Assembly (NCBI GenBank): GCA_963700495.1
Contig: CAVOXT010000003.1
Location: 124,001-188,000, forward strand
Length of the DNA stretch: 64,000 nucleotides
Origin: JACCTU01 sp963700495
GTDB taxonomy: Bacteria; Actinomycetota; Thermoleophilia; Gaiellales; Gaiellaceae
Direction of reading: 5' to 3'
Part shown: piece after piece, positions 26,536 to 35,826 of the stretch
Position numbering within the stretch: the stretch's first letter is position 1
Layout of the letters: the number at the start of each line of letters is the position of its first letter
Made by a program: the position numbers and the translations under genes
The notes under the pieces: model-generated
The model's input: the letters and a program-made list of their open reading frames with translations, nothing else
The model's database searches: none
What the model was told of the DNA's origin: nothing

Positions 26536-28269
26536 GCCGGCGCGCGCTCATCGGATCGCGCTCGCCGGCGCCGGTCGTCACCGGCACCGCCGCGTCGCTG
26601 GAGCTCACCGCGCAGGGCTACGACGACCTCGACGCGACCGAGCAGGCGGTCGAGGCGGCGATCGCCGCGCTCTGGATCGTGACCGGTCTGGTCGCCTGGC
26701 AGCGGCGCCCGCAGAACCGGGTCGGCGCCCTGATGGTCGCGCTCGGGTTCGCCAACTCACTGCCGCACCTGACCTGGGACGCGGCTCTGCCGTTCACCCT
26801 GGCCGAGCTCAACTTCGGGCTCGGCATCGCGGTCTTCGTGCACCTCATCCTCGCCTTCCCGAGCGGCCGGCTCTCCTCGCGGTTCGAGCGGACGTTCGTG
26901 CTCTCCACGTACGGCGCCTGGCTGGTCGTCTCGCCCGCCTGGCAGCTCTTCTGGGATCCGCGCGCGGACGGCGAGTGCCCGGGCTGCCCGCGCAACCTGC
27001 TGCTGGTCAGCCGGAATCCCGCGCTGTTCGACGCGCTCGACCTCGTCTCGCTGCTCGTCGCGGTGGCGATCCTCGCCACCACCGCGGTGCTCGTCGTGCG
27101 GAGGTCCGCCGGGCGACGGGGCCGACCCGCCGGGCGATACGCCCCCGTCCTGCTGGCGGCGACCGTGGCCATCGTGCCGTTCTCCGCGCTGCTCGTGCTC
27201 GACGTCCTCGCCGTGGCGGAGATCCCGCCCAGCGTGGTCTTCTGGCTCGGCGACATCACGTTCGCCATGATCCCGGTCGCGTTCCTCGTCGGTCTCCTGC
27301 GGACGCGGATGCACCGGTCGAGGGTCGCGGAGCTCGTGGTCGAGCTCGGCTCCGCGTCGCAGCCGGGAGAGGTGCGGGACGCGATCGCGCGCACGCTCGG
27401 CGACCCCTCGCTCGTGCTCGCCTTCTGGCTCCCCGACTCGGGACGCTACGTCGACCCCGACGGACGCGAGCTCACGATCGCCGAGGAGCCCGGCCGTGCG
27501 GTGACGGTGCTCGAGCACGACGGCCAACGCCTCGCAGCGCTCGTCCACGACGCGGCGCTGCTCGACGACCCCGAGCTCGTCCGCGCGGTCGGCGCCGCCG
27601 CCACGCTCGCGCTCGAGAACTCGCGCCTCCAGGCCGAGCTGCGCGCCCAGCTCGCCGAGGTCCGCGCCTCCCGCGCCCGCATCGTCGAGGCCGGCGACGC
27701 CGAGCGGCGACGGCTCGAGCGCGACCTCCACGACGGCGCCCAGCAGCACCTGCTCGGGATCCGGCTCGCGCTCCAGCTCGCCCGCGGCCGGCTCGCGGAC
27801 GGCGGCGCCGCCCTCGACCAGCTGCTCGCCGAGGCCGACACCGAGGCAGTCGACGCGCTCGCCGAGCTGCGCGCCCTCGCCCGCGGCATCCACCCCGCCA
27901 TCCTCACCGAAGAAGGACTCCCCGCCGCGCTCGCCGCGCTCACCCGGCGCACGCCCGTCCCCGTCGAGCTGAGCGTCCACACCGACCGCCTCCCCGCAGC
28001 GGTCGAAGCGACGGCTTACTTCGTCACCGCCGAGGCGCTCGCCAACATCGCCAAGCACGCACACGCCTCGAAAGCAACCGTCGACGTCGCGCGCGCGAAC
28101 GGCCGGCTGACCGTGGAGATCGCCGACGACGGCATCGGCGGCGCCGACACCCGACGCCCCCGGACTGCGCGGCCTCCGCGACCGCGTCGAAGCCCTCGAC
28201 GGCAGCTTCCACGTCGACAGCCCGCCCGGCCACGGCACCCACCTCACCGCAACAATCCCGTGCGGGTGA
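26532..28269 (+). CDS. Sensor histidine kinase 2, NarX/DesK type (one indel near 28151)
   Basis: 578 residues after removal of one base near 28151; start ATG 26532 and stop TGA 28267-28269 (ending IPCG). There are about seven membrane helices, the extracytoplasmic CPGC loop, a GAF-like linker (REVRDAIARTL-type, AFWLPDSGRYVDPDGREL) and HisKA_3 (His in LHDGAQQ). HATPase_c has an N-box in AEALANIAKHAH and a G-box in DDGIGG. The stimulus is unknown; paired extracytoplasmic Cys residues hint at redox or metal sensing. The stop overlaps the start of the NarL-type regulator, its likely partner. Confidence 0.93.
27270..28263 (+). repeat. Direct repeat, copy 2 (catalytic half of kinase 2)
   Basis: Partner of 25516-26508. 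Differences are mostly synonymous changes and the indels noted in each kinase. Such a long near-identical direct repeat could recombine or collapse in assembly. Confidence 0.85.
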
Positions 28270-28904
28270 TCCTCGCCGACGACGCGGTCGTCATCCGCGA
28301 GGGCCTCGCCCGCCTGCTCGCCGCCAACGGCGTCGAGGTGCTCGCGCAGGCGGGCGACGCCGCGGAGCTGCTGGCGCTGATCGCCGCCGACCCGCCCGAC
28401 GTCGCCGTGATCGACATCCGGATGCCGCCGAGCTACACGAACGAGGGCCTGCTCGCGGCGGCCGAGATCCGGCGCTCGCACCCGGACGTGGGCACGGTCG
28501 TGCTCTCGCAGTACGTCGAGGTCGAGTACGCGTTGCAGCTCGTTTCGGACTCGCCGGGGCGCGTCGGCTACCTGCTCAAGGACCGGGTCGCCGACACCGG
28601 CGAGTTCGTGGCCGCGCTCCGGCGGGTCGCTGCGGGTGGGACGGTCGTCGAGCCGTCGCTCGTGCGCGAGCTGCTCGACGCCCCGGCCGCCCAGGATCCG
28701 CTCGCCGAGCTCACGCCGCGCGAGCGTGAGGTGCTCGCGCTCGTCGCCCAGGGGAGGACCGACCGGGGGATCGCCGAGGCGCTGTTCGTGACCCGCAGGA
28801 CGGTCGAGGCGCACATCCACAGCATCTTCAGCAAGCTCGACCTCCCCGCGGACGCGGGCGAGAACCGGCGCGTGCACGCGGTCCTCGCCTTCCTCCGCGC
28901 CTGA
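28266..28904 (+). CDS. NarL/LuxR-family response regulator
   Basis: 212 residues from GTG 28266. The receiver domain shows LADDAVVIREGLARLL, phosphoacceptor Asp in VAVIDIRMPPSYTNEG, and Lys in YLLKDRVAD. The C-terminal LuxR helix-turn-helix is complete: LTPREREVLALVAQGRTDRG, then FVTRRTVEAHIHSIFSKL. This subgroup (RMPP-x4-EG, LSQYVEVEYA) typically pairs with HisKA_3 kinases. It is the last gene of the REC-kinase-kinase-regulator array and ends three bases from the convergent beta-helix gene. Confidence 0.95.
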   Translation: MILADDAVVIREGLARLLAANGVEVLAQAGDAAELLALIAADPPDVAVIDIRMPPSYTNEGLLAAAEIRRSHPDVGTVVLSQYVEVEYALQLVSDSPGRVGYLLKDRVADTGEFVAALRRVAAGGTVVEPSLVRELLDAPAAQDPLAELTPREREVLALVAQGRTDRGIAEALFVTRRTVEAHIHSIFSKLDLPADAGENRRVHAVLAFLRA

Positions 28905-28906
28905 CG

Positions 28907-29779
28907 TCAGCCGCAGGCGACGTTTTCGCACTGGTGCAGGGTGCCGTTGTCGTGCGCCTTGTTCCCGCCCCCGTCGGTGACGCCGGCTGTGGCGTCGATC
29001 CCGAGCTCCGTGTTGAACAGGGCGGTGTTGCCGGTCAGCTTCGCGGTCCGCGTCTCGACCAGGATCCCGTCGTGACGGTTGCTGTTGGCGACGCTCGTCT
29101 TGATCTCGGCTCTCCGGCTCGAAGGATCGACGGAGATGCCGCTTCCGTTGCTCACGGCCTTCGTGCCGGAGATGACGATGTCGTCCGCGTCGGTGACCCA
29201 GACGCCGAACAACCCGTTCCCGTTGATCGCGCTGTTGGTCACCTGGAGGCCGTCGGCTTCGGAGATGAGGACACCGTGCTTGTTGCCGGCTGCGCTGATG
29301 CCGGTGAGGGTCGCGTCCTCGCTTCCCGCCTCGACGACGATCCCGTACGTGTTGAAGTCGGCACGGATGTTGGTGATCTTGTTGCCGTCGGCGGACGACG
29401 ACAGGCGCACCCCGAAGCCGAACCCCGTGATCGTGCCGTCCTGGATCTTCACGTTGTCGAAGCCGCCGTTCGACACGCCGTCGCCGCCGCTGATCGCGTC
29501 CCCGTCGATCGTGTGGCCGCCCAGGTCGATAGTGATCCCGTTCGCGCCGACGATCAGCCCGTAGCCGGGGCAGTCGTCGAGGTCGTTGGAGACGACGATG
29601 CTGACGGTGATCGTCTGCCCGCAGCTGACGACAACTGCGCGCAACGCCGGCGCCGTGCTCGCCGCCCCCGCGGGGTGCAGGGCGACGAGCGCGGCCGCGG
29701 CGGCGAGGAGCAGGGCCGCAAGGGCGAGCACCCCCACGTTGCGGCGGCGGCGTGCGCGGGTGATGGTCGGAAGGGTCAT
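28907..29779 (-). CDS. Secreted right-handed parallel beta-helix protein (copy A)
   Basis: 290 residues from ATG 29779 with a signal peptide (VGVLALAALLLAAAAALVAL). The mature part starts with VSCGQTITVSIVVSNDLDDC, then GLIVGANGITIDLGGHTIDG. About eight short beta-helix turns (PbH1/NosD type) follow, built on repeats such as NKHGVLISEADGLQVTNSAI. It ends with HDNGTLHQCENVACG. The family covers polysaccharide lyases, surface adhesins and NosD. No catalytic residues are evident. It is paralogous to the next gene with the same Cys-containing caps. Confidence 0.85.
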   Translation of the reverse strand: MTLPTITRARRRRNVGVLALAALLLAAAAALVALHPAGAASTAPALRAVVVSCGQTITVSIVVSNDLDDCPGYGLIVGANGITIDLGGHTIDGDAISGGDGVSNGGFDNVKIQDGTITGFGFGVRLSSSADGNKITNIRADFNTYGIVVEAGSEDATLTGISAAGNKHGVLISEADGLQVTNSAINGNGLFGVWVTDADDIVISGTKAVSNGSGISVDPSSRRAEIKTSVANSNRHDGILVETRTAKLTGNTALFNTELGIDATAGVTDGGGNKAHDNGTLHQCENVACG

Positions 29780-29806
29780 GCGTCTCTCCTCCTGCGGGTC
29801 GGTGGG

Positions 29807-30654
29807 CTAGGAGGGCGCGCAGACGACGTTCTCGCACTGGCGCGCGTTGCCGTTGTCGTCCGCCCGGTTGCCGCCGCCGTCGGTGATCCCGCCCGAGGTG
29901 GTGTTGAACCCGAGCTGGGCGTTGAAGGAGGCCGTGTTCTTCGTGAGCGTGGCCGTCCGGTCGGCGAGGTCGAAGCCGCGCTCGCCGTTGCCGTTGGCGA
30001 CGTTGCCGGTGAGCTGCGTGTTCTCGCCGACGGGCACGGCGATCCCGTCCTGGCCGTTCGAGATCGCGCGATTCCCGCTCACGATCGTTCCCGTGCCGAA
30101 GACACGGATGCCGTCGCTGCCGTTGTTGCTCGCGACGTTGTTCGTGATCCGGCTGCGGTCGCCGGTCACGATCATCCCGGCGCCGGCGTTGTCGAAGACG
30201 CTGCTGTTCACGATCGTGAGCCCCTGGCCGTGAGCGCTTACTCCTGAGCCGTTCGTCTCCGAGGCACCCGAGACCCGCAGGTTCTGGAGCCGGTTGTCCG
30301 TCGTGGGCTGCTCGAGCCGGATTCCCTCGTCGAATCCGGTGACTGTGCCGTTCTGGATCGTGACGTCCGCGAAGCCCGTGTCCTGATGCCGACCGAGTTC
30401 ACGAGGCCGGCTCCGTCGATCGTGTGCCCGTTGAGGTTGACGGTGATCCCGGCGGCTCCGATCTTGATGCCGTCGGCGCAGTTCGTCAGGTCGTTGGCGA
30501 CCGTCGTGTTCGAGCTCAGCGTCTGTCCGCAGACGACCGCTACCCGCTGCGCGCCCGAGGGCGCCTGCGTGGCGCCGAGCCCGGCGAAGCCGGCGAGCGG
30601 GACGGCCAGGAGCGGCAGGAGGCGCCTCGTCGAACGCCCTCGCATGGTCTTCAT
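29807..30654 (-). CDS. Secreted right-handed parallel beta-helix protein (copy B, one indel)
   Basis: Start ATG 30654 with signal peptide (LLPLLAVPLAGFAGLGATQA). The mature part has VVCGQTLSSNTTVANDLTNC and VNLNGHTIDG. Near 30380 one base appears to be missing from a G run. The frame then continues FADVTIQNGTVTGFDEGIRL through many N-G-x-G repeat turns (NNGSDGIRVFGTGTIVSGNR) to DDNGNARQCENVVCAPS. About 282 residues. Opening, repeat pattern and closing Cys motif match copy A, so the pair arose by tandem duplication and long divergence. The role is unknown; cell-surface or matrix binding is likely. Confidence 0.82.
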
Positions 30655-30674
30655 GGTTCTCCTTTCGCGTGCGT

Positions 30675-30777
30675 CTACGGCGCCACGTGCGCGCAGATCG
30701 CGTGGTCGGTCAGCGTCCAGAACCGGCCGTTGTCCGTCGGGCGACTCGGCAAACCACGGCATCCCGGCGTGCGTCAC
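30675..30777 (-). CDS. Possible 33-residue small protein (one indel)
   Basis: A GTG at 30777 overlaps the stop of the 164-residue gene (GTGA). With one base removed near 30741 it reads MTHAGMPWFAESPD then NGRFWTLTDHAICAHVAP to TAG 30675. The aromatic-rich end looks coding and no other gene fits this gap. It could equally be the C-terminus of the preceding protein if the stop there is itself an error. Confidence 0.35.
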
Positions 30778-31268
30778 TTCCAGGGCTGCAGCGACACCGG
30801 CGTGTAGTGGATGATGATCCCGCTTGTCGCGCCGTCCCGACCGAGCACCTCGGTCGTGACGACGGCGGGACAGTTCTGCCGCGGGAGCAGGTCGGACACG
30901 ACCGGCCGCACGTAGACGCGCCCGACGTCGCCGGCCCGCGTCGCGGGCAAGTCGAACGAGCGGCTCGCCCCTGGACGCAGCTCGAAGATGCCCGGGTTGC
31001 CGATCGCGTTGCCTTCCTCGTCGACGAAGCCCGCTCGCAGCAGGCAGCGCGGCGGGTCGGGCTGCGGGTCGAAGCCGGCCACGGAGGCGATCGAGACCCG
31101 CAGCGTCTCCTCCTCGGACAGCCCGACCATCCCCAGCGGAGCCGGACTCTCGACCAGGCCCTGCGACGCGCCGGGCGCCGCGAGCCACAACCCGGCCGCG
31201 GAGGCCGCGATTCCGGCGACCAGCGCCACCGGCCACAACGTCTTCATCAGATCGGTCTTGACTGCCAT
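30774..31268 (-). CDS. Secreted or anchored protein of unknown function
   Basis: 164 residues from ATG 31268. An N-terminal hydrophobic helix (LWPVALVAGIAASAAGLWLA) acts as signal peptide or anchor. The rest is a predicted beta-rich domain with single cysteines (PRCLLRAGFVDEEGNAIGNP; LLPRQNCPAVVTTEVLG). No family recognised. It belongs to a run of minus-strand genes for exported proteins (28.9-34 kb) and may be coupled to the short frame downstream. Confidence 0.65.
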   Translation of the reverse strand: MAVKTDLMKTLWPVALVAGIAASAAGLWLAAPGASQGLVESPAPLGMVGLSEEETLRVSIASVAGFDPQPDPPRCLLRAGFVDEEGNAIGNPGIFELRPGASRSFDLPATRAGDVGRVYVRPVVSDLLPRQNCPAVVTTEVLGRDGATSGIIIHYTPVSLQPWK

Positions 31269-31332
31269 TGTTCGGTCCTCCTCTGCCGTTGTCGCGAGTC
31301 GAGCCGGAGCCCGGCTCGACTCCCGGTGGTTG

Positions 31333-33602
31333 TCAAGGGAGTCGTACGAGCCGTGTGTTGTTGGCTTCCTCGTACTCCCTGAGCGAGCGACCGCTGTCCA
31401 GCGTCAGCCGCAGCACGCGAGCCGCGGTGCGCCTGGCTGTCGCGTCCGGGATGGTGAGGCGACGAGCCACCGTGCGATTCGCTCCCGGACCGAGCGCAGG
31501 CAGCACGAAGCGGGTCAATGGTCGCGTTGCTCCATCCAGGTGCCCGGCGATCGTGCTGGCGGGTGCGCGACGGTCGCCCTGATTTCGCACGGTGAGCGTC
31601 AGCGAGTAGACACCGAGCGTAGGTTCTGCCTTCAGCGCGGCCTTGAGCACGGTCAGGTCGGGAGCCTTGCCGCCGAAGATCTTGCCGACGACGAAGCGGA
31701 AGCCGCCTGGTGTTCCGTAGCCGGTAATCACCCAGACGCCGGTCTGGTCCCAGGGGTCGAGGCCGGCTCCGACGTAGTGATGCCAGCCGCCGACGTTGCC
31801 GGTGCCGCTCTGCAACGCCCAGCTGGTTCGCGGTGTATAGCCGTCGGCGGCGGTGCGGACCGTATAGGCGGCCGTGGGGAAGATCGTCGAGGCGGAGTGG
31901 TTGAAAACCAGCGCGACGTCGCCGAGCTTGTTCACCTCGAGCGCCGGCAGCCCGTACCAGCCGACCGTTCCGGGAGGGTCCAGAGCGTGCGGCCGCCGAA
32001 GGTCTCGTCCTGTACCACCGGACCACCGAGCTTGAGGTGCACGAAGCGAATCCCGGAGCGCAGACAGGTGCCCGCGGCGGCCTCGGCACACTCGTCCCAG
32101 GTCAGGTACAGGTCGTTGCCGCGCACCGCGAACGAGTTCGGGCTCGCCCATGTGGCGATGTCCCAGGGCGCGCCTCCCGCTTGAGGCGCCTCGGCTCCTC
32201 CCGTGCCGGCGAACATCCGCACGGCGCGCGAGAAGCTCGTGACGCCGACCTGGTCGCTCTGGAGCTGCAGCTTCCAGACGGCGATCCTGTGGCGATCCTG
32301 CTCCGGCAGGTCCGGGTCGACGTAGGAGTGTGCGAGCAGGAAGACGTTCGCAGCGGTACCGTGATGGACGCCCGGCTCCAGCGGCGCGCCGGCCGTGACC
32401 GGCACACCGTTCGGGTACGTGAAGTCCCGCGACTGGTAGTAGAAGCAGGGGCAGACAGTGCCGGCGGCCAGCGGCCCGAGCGGGAGCAGCGTCACCGTCG
32501 GACGGTCATCCGTCGTGGTGGTCTTGGTTGGGTCGACGGGCGGGTCCTTCAGCACGGATGCGGTGTCGGCCTCGATTGCGAGGAGGTCGGCGGAGATGCC
32601 CATGTGGACGTAGTCGGCTCGGCGCTCCTCCCAGTGATGCTCGCTCTCGTCGCAGCCTGCCGGACACGCGTACGCGCCCTCGAAGGCGGGGAACCAGTAC
32701 GTGTACCAGCCGCCGCGCGGATCGGACGTGATCGAGATAGCGACCGCATAGCCGGAACGGCTCGCCGCCTGCACGTTGATGCTCCGACTCCCTGGGGCGT
32801 CGAGATCCTTCTTCCGGTACGGGGTGTTGTTGTTGAGGTAGAGAGCGCCGATCACGAACCGCTTGTGTGTCTCGTCGAACAGCACGCGCGCGTCGTAGTA
32901 GGTGCCGTTCGGCCAGTAGAAATCGCCGTCGTCGATGACGCCGTTGTCGTTGCGATCGTGCGACCAGTTGGCTGGCCGCGTGCCGCCCGTGGCGGCGTCG
33001 CAGTTCAGCCCGTAGCCGTTCCCGACCGTGATGAAGTTGCCGTCGGCGTCCTTGAGCTGGGTGGGCAGCTGCAGGTTGGCGTTGATGCTGGGCGTCAGGT
33101 TCTTGAAGATCGTGCAGAGCGGCACCGGATAGCTGATCGCCGTCCCGTCCGTGTTCGTCAGCGGTGCCCCCGACTTGTCGTAGAAACGAAGATGGTCGCG
33201 TAGACCCACGACGACGAACGCATTGCTCGCGGCGACCTGCGGGTCGACCCCGACCAGGCCTTTCTTCAGGACGGCCGCCGGGGGCCCGTTCGGCCCCAGC
33301 TTGCCGAGGTCGACCGTCTCGAAGAGGCAGTGGCCGACGCAAATCGGGGGGGTCGACTCGTTCTCCTCCTCGGCGTCGCTCGTCGTCGGTGGCCCGGGCG
33401 CGACGCCGCCTCGATGCTCCCGCAGCGCGCGCTGAAGGCCGGCAGCCGTCAGCACCCGCCCCACGTGAACACGGCCGCGCGTGAACTCCTGATCCGCGAC
33501 GGCAGCGCTCGAGACGTCGCTCCACGTCGCACGGTAAACCGCGAGCGGTACCGCCACGGCGGCCGTGGCTGCAACTCCTAGAAGCAACAGCGACCTCTTC
33601 AT
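31333..33602 (-). CDS. Large secreted protein with CARDB-like C-terminus (one indel near 31975)
   Basis: Start ATG 33602 with signal peptide (LLLLGVAATAAVAVPLAVYR). One base seems to be missing near 31975; the repaired protein is about 756 residues. The central part has calcium-loop-like acidic stretches (DRNDNGVIDDGDFYWPNGTY) and scattered Cys. It resembles large exported proteins with beta-propeller-like blades. After the break the C-terminus (LTVRNQGDRRAPASTIAGHL and LREYEEANNTRLVRLP) is CARDB/APHP-like, an Ig fold used for adhesion or targeting. No catalytic motif is recognised. Confidence 0.75.
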
Positions 33603-33632
33603 CGTCTTCCTCCCTTCGGACCCGGCTCAGTC

Positions 33633-33953
33633 CTACGGGTTGTCGACCGCGTCCTTGGCGGCGCCGATCTGCTCCATCGCCTTCGCGATGTGGTCGAGCG
33701 CGCGGCCGCGATGCCGCTCGAACCTCCGCTCCGCCTTCTCCGGGATTCCTCCGGGCTGAGACGCCTCGACGAGCGCCTGCGCCTTCTCGAGGGCGAGCCG
33801 CGCGTCGTCCAGCCGCTGGTCGGCCGCCTGCGCCACACCGATCGTGAATCCGATCGTGAGTGCGGCGAGGACGGCGGCGGCGAGCAGGAGCGGACGGCGG
33901 AGCGCCAGCTTCCCCGAGGTGTCGTTCACGGATGCTCCTTTCGGCTCGTGCAT
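33633..33953 (-). CDS. Small exported helical protein
   Basis: 106 residues. A membrane or signal segment (PLLLAAAVLAALTIGFTIGV) ends at AQAA-type cleavage, leaving a helical, charged mature part (RLDDARLALEKAQALVEASQ; HIAKAMEQIGAAKDAVDNP) that could form a coiled coil. No family recognised. It is the first gene of the minus-strand run of exported proteins. Confidence 0.6.
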   Translation of the reverse strand: MHEPKGASVNDTSGKLALRRPLLLAAAVLAALTIGFTIGVAQAADQRLDDARLALEKAQALVEASQPGGIPEKAERRFERHRGRALDHIAKAMEQIGAAKDAVDNP

Positions 33954-34268
33954 CGACTTCGACCGACGCTACGACCCGACCCTTAAGGAGCCCTGAGGGT
34001 CTCCGGGAGGTCAGCCGGTCAGCAGCGGGCCGGAATCGACGAGGGGTTCGACGACGGCGGGCGGCTTTGCCCCATGCGTCGTGCAGGGCGACCAACGCGC
34101 GAAGCGACGCGAGACGCCACGCCGGATGCCGACGACTACGAGTTGGGGCTCCTCGACGCCTTCGACGCGAGGATTTCTTCGAGCAACGGACATTTTTCGG
34201 ACACGGCCGACTGAGGATGCTCCGTCGTGAGTGCGCGAAAAACGGTCGCTTGCAGGTCTTTCCAGCGA
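33954..34268. other. Mostly noncoding gap with one doubtful short frame
   Basis: This 315-bp gap holds a 46-codon plus-strand frame (ATG 34074 to TGA 34214, ending DAFDARISSSNGHFSDTAD) and a competing 89-codon minus-strand frame (34011-34280) that runs into the tRNA. Neither has a convincing ribosome-binding site or family match. I regard both as weak and leave them uncalled. Confidence 0.4.
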
Positions 34269-34341
34269 TGCGCCCGGCAAGATTCGAACTTGCGACCTCT
34301 GCCTCCGCAGGGCAGCGCTCTATCCCCTGAGCTACGGGCGC
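34269..34341 (-). tRNA. tRNA-Arg, anticodon GCG
   Basis: A 73-nt cloverleaf on the minus strand. Acceptor GCGCCCG pairs with CGGGCGC, the D-stem is GCTC/GAGC, and the T-arm is GCAAG-TTCGAAT-CTTGC. The anticodon stem CTGCC/GGCAG encloses the loop CTGCGGA, so U33 is followed by GCG, reading Arg CGC (and CGU by wobble). The discriminator base is A and no CCA is encoded. GCG is uncommon for bacterial arginine tRNAs, which usually use ACG modified to inosine. Confidence 0.9.
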
Positions 34342-34348
34342 GCGGCGG

Positions 34349-35113
34349 TCAGTGTAGCCGTGCCTCGACGCCGTCGACGCTGAGCGCCGCGTCGTCGGGA
34401 ACCTCGGTTCGCACGTAGGCGAGCGCAAGGCCGGGGACGGCGCTCGTCACTCGGCCGACCGATTTTTCGCCGTGTCGGATCTCCGCCTCCGGCGCCACGT
34501 CGCCGTCCACCTCGAGCACGCGCAGTCGGCGGTTGACCTTGCCGCGGTAGTGCTGCCGTGCGATCGGCTCCTGACCGGGGTAGCAGCCCTTCGTGAACGA
34601 GACGGCCCGATCGGTCAGCCCTGCCTCCGCGGGCAGGACGCGATCGTCGATCTCGCGGCCGAAGCGGGGCGTCCCGGCGGCAATGCGCATGCGTTCGAGG
34701 TCGTCGTCGCTCAGCCGGTCGCCGTTCAGGTCGGCGTCGAGCACCTCCCAGGCGTCGCGCCCGTAGTCGGCGTTCGGGATTGCTCCGTCGGGCTGCTCGT
34801 CGAACACGAGCGTCGACGTGTGCGTCTCCGGCTCGATCTCGGCCCTTGCCGCGAAACGCATCCGGGCCAGCTCCGCGCGTACGCGCTCGCCGAGCTCCGG
34901 CTCTGTCAGCAAGAGGAAGTCGTCGCTGCCCCGGCGAAGGACCCGGAGCGGCGCGATCACGCGGGCCTTCGCGGTCAGCAGCAGTGCCTCGCAGCTCTCA
35001 CCGGGAGCGAGCGCCTCGACGTCGTTCGAGAGCATGCGCTGGAGATAGTCGGCCGCGTCCGGTCCGGCGACGCCGATGAACCCGCGGGGCCGATTTGCTG
35101 TGACGCTCGGCAC
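34349..35113 (-). CDS. ygfZ: YgfZ/GcvT-like folate-binding protein
   Basis: 254 residues. The YgfZ signature KGCYPGQEPIARQ carries the essential Cys. The N-terminal GcvT-like domain shows GFIGVAGPDAADYLQRMLSN and TAKARVIAPLRVLR. YgfZ proteins use folate in repair or assembly of certain iron-sulfur enzymes such as MiaB. The start overlaps the region just upstream of the divergent molybdopterin gene. It is shorter than E. coli YgfZ (326) but normal for actinobacteria. Confidence 0.9.
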   Translation of the reverse strand: MPSVTANRPRGFIGVAGPDAADYLQRMLSNDVEALAPGESCEALLLTAKARVIAPLRVLRRGSDDFLLLTEPELGERVRAELARMRFAARAEIEPETHTSTLVFDEQPDGAIPNADYGRDAWEVLDADLNGDRLSDDDLERMRIAAGTPRFGREIDDRVLPAEAGLTDRAVSFTKGCYPGQEPIARQHYRGKVNRRLRVLEVDGDVAPEAEIRHGEKSVGRVTSAVPGLALAYVRTEVPDDAALSVDGVEARLH

Positions 35114-35132
35114 CCTGACTAGTGTAGGCAGC

Positions 35133-35738
35133 GTGTTCAGAGGCAGAGCGGAGAAGAAGGTCCGGGCCGCTGGTTACGACCCGGCACGCCTTCCGCCCGG
35201 CCAGTACCTGACCGACAAGTGGCCGGTCCTGCACGCGGGCAGGGTGCCGCGCACCGATCTCGCAATGTGGAACTTCCGCGTCTGGGGCGAGGTCGAGAAC
35301 CCGATCACGCTGATGTGGGAGCAGTTCGTCGAGCTGCCGAAGACGGAGAACGTCCAGGACATCCACTGCGTCACCCGCTGGAGCCGCTTCGACTCACGCT
35401 TCGGCGGCGTCCACTGGCGCGAGCTGGCGGCGCTCGTCCGGCCGAAGACGACTGCGCGCTACGTGGTCGCCCACGCCGAGAACGACTTCACCTCGAACGT
35501 GCCGCTCGAGTACCTCGAAGACGATCTCGCGCTTTTCGCCACGGAGGCCGACGGCGAGCCGCTCACCCCCGACCACGGCTGGCCGCTGCGACTCGTGATC
35601 CCGGGCAAGTACTTCTGGAAGAGCGCGAAGTGGCTGCGGGGCATCGAGCTCCTTGCAGTCGACCGCCCGGGCTTCTGGGAGCGCTACGGCTACCACAACG
35701 ACGCCGACCCCTGGAAGGAGGAGCGCTACGGCTTCTGA
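35133..35738 (+). CDS. Sulfite oxidase-like molybdopterin oxidoreductase
   Basis: 201 residues from GTG 35133. The oxidoreductase molybdopterin-binding domain shows DIHCVTRWSRFD, with the Cys that ligates molybdenum. VHWRELAALVRPKTTARYVV and a GWPLRLVIPGKYFWKSAKWL segment are standard for the small YuiH/sulfite-oxidase-like group. No signal peptide or heme domain is present, so it is probably cytoplasmic. The substrate is unknown. It is divergent from ygfZ and followed by a good terminator. Confidence 0.9.
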   Translation: MFRGRAEKKVRAAGYDPARLPPGQYLTDKWPVLHAGRVPRTDLAMWNFRVWGEVENPITLMWEQFVELPKTENVQDIHCVTRWSRFDSRFGGVHWRELAALVRPKTTARYVVAHAENDFTSNVPLEYLEDDLALFATEADGEPLTPDHGWPLRLVIPGKYFWKSAKWLRGIELLAVDRPGFWERYGYHNDADPWKEERYGF

Positions 35739-35826
35739 GCCCCGGCGCAGATTCACTCGAAAGGGTTACTGAGCGTTTTCCACAGGTGCCCGATACGTGG
35801 TGTGACCCACCTCCCCACCCCTCGAA

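Noticed and set aside
25358..28729. A 1123-codon plus-strand frame joining the two kinases
   Set aside because: Only its early part is in the kinase 1 frame; the rest is Arg/Pro-rich out-of-frame translation of kinase 2. It results from frameshifts in kinase 1.
26757..29837. A 1026-codon minus-strand frame across the kinase 2, regulator and beta-helix region
   Set aside because: It is antisense to well-conserved kinase and regulator genes. Long antisense frames are common in DNA of this GC content.
34074..34214. A 46-codon plus-strand frame upstream of the tRNA
   Set aside because: It has no clear ribosome-binding site or recognisable product, and an equally long antisense frame exists.
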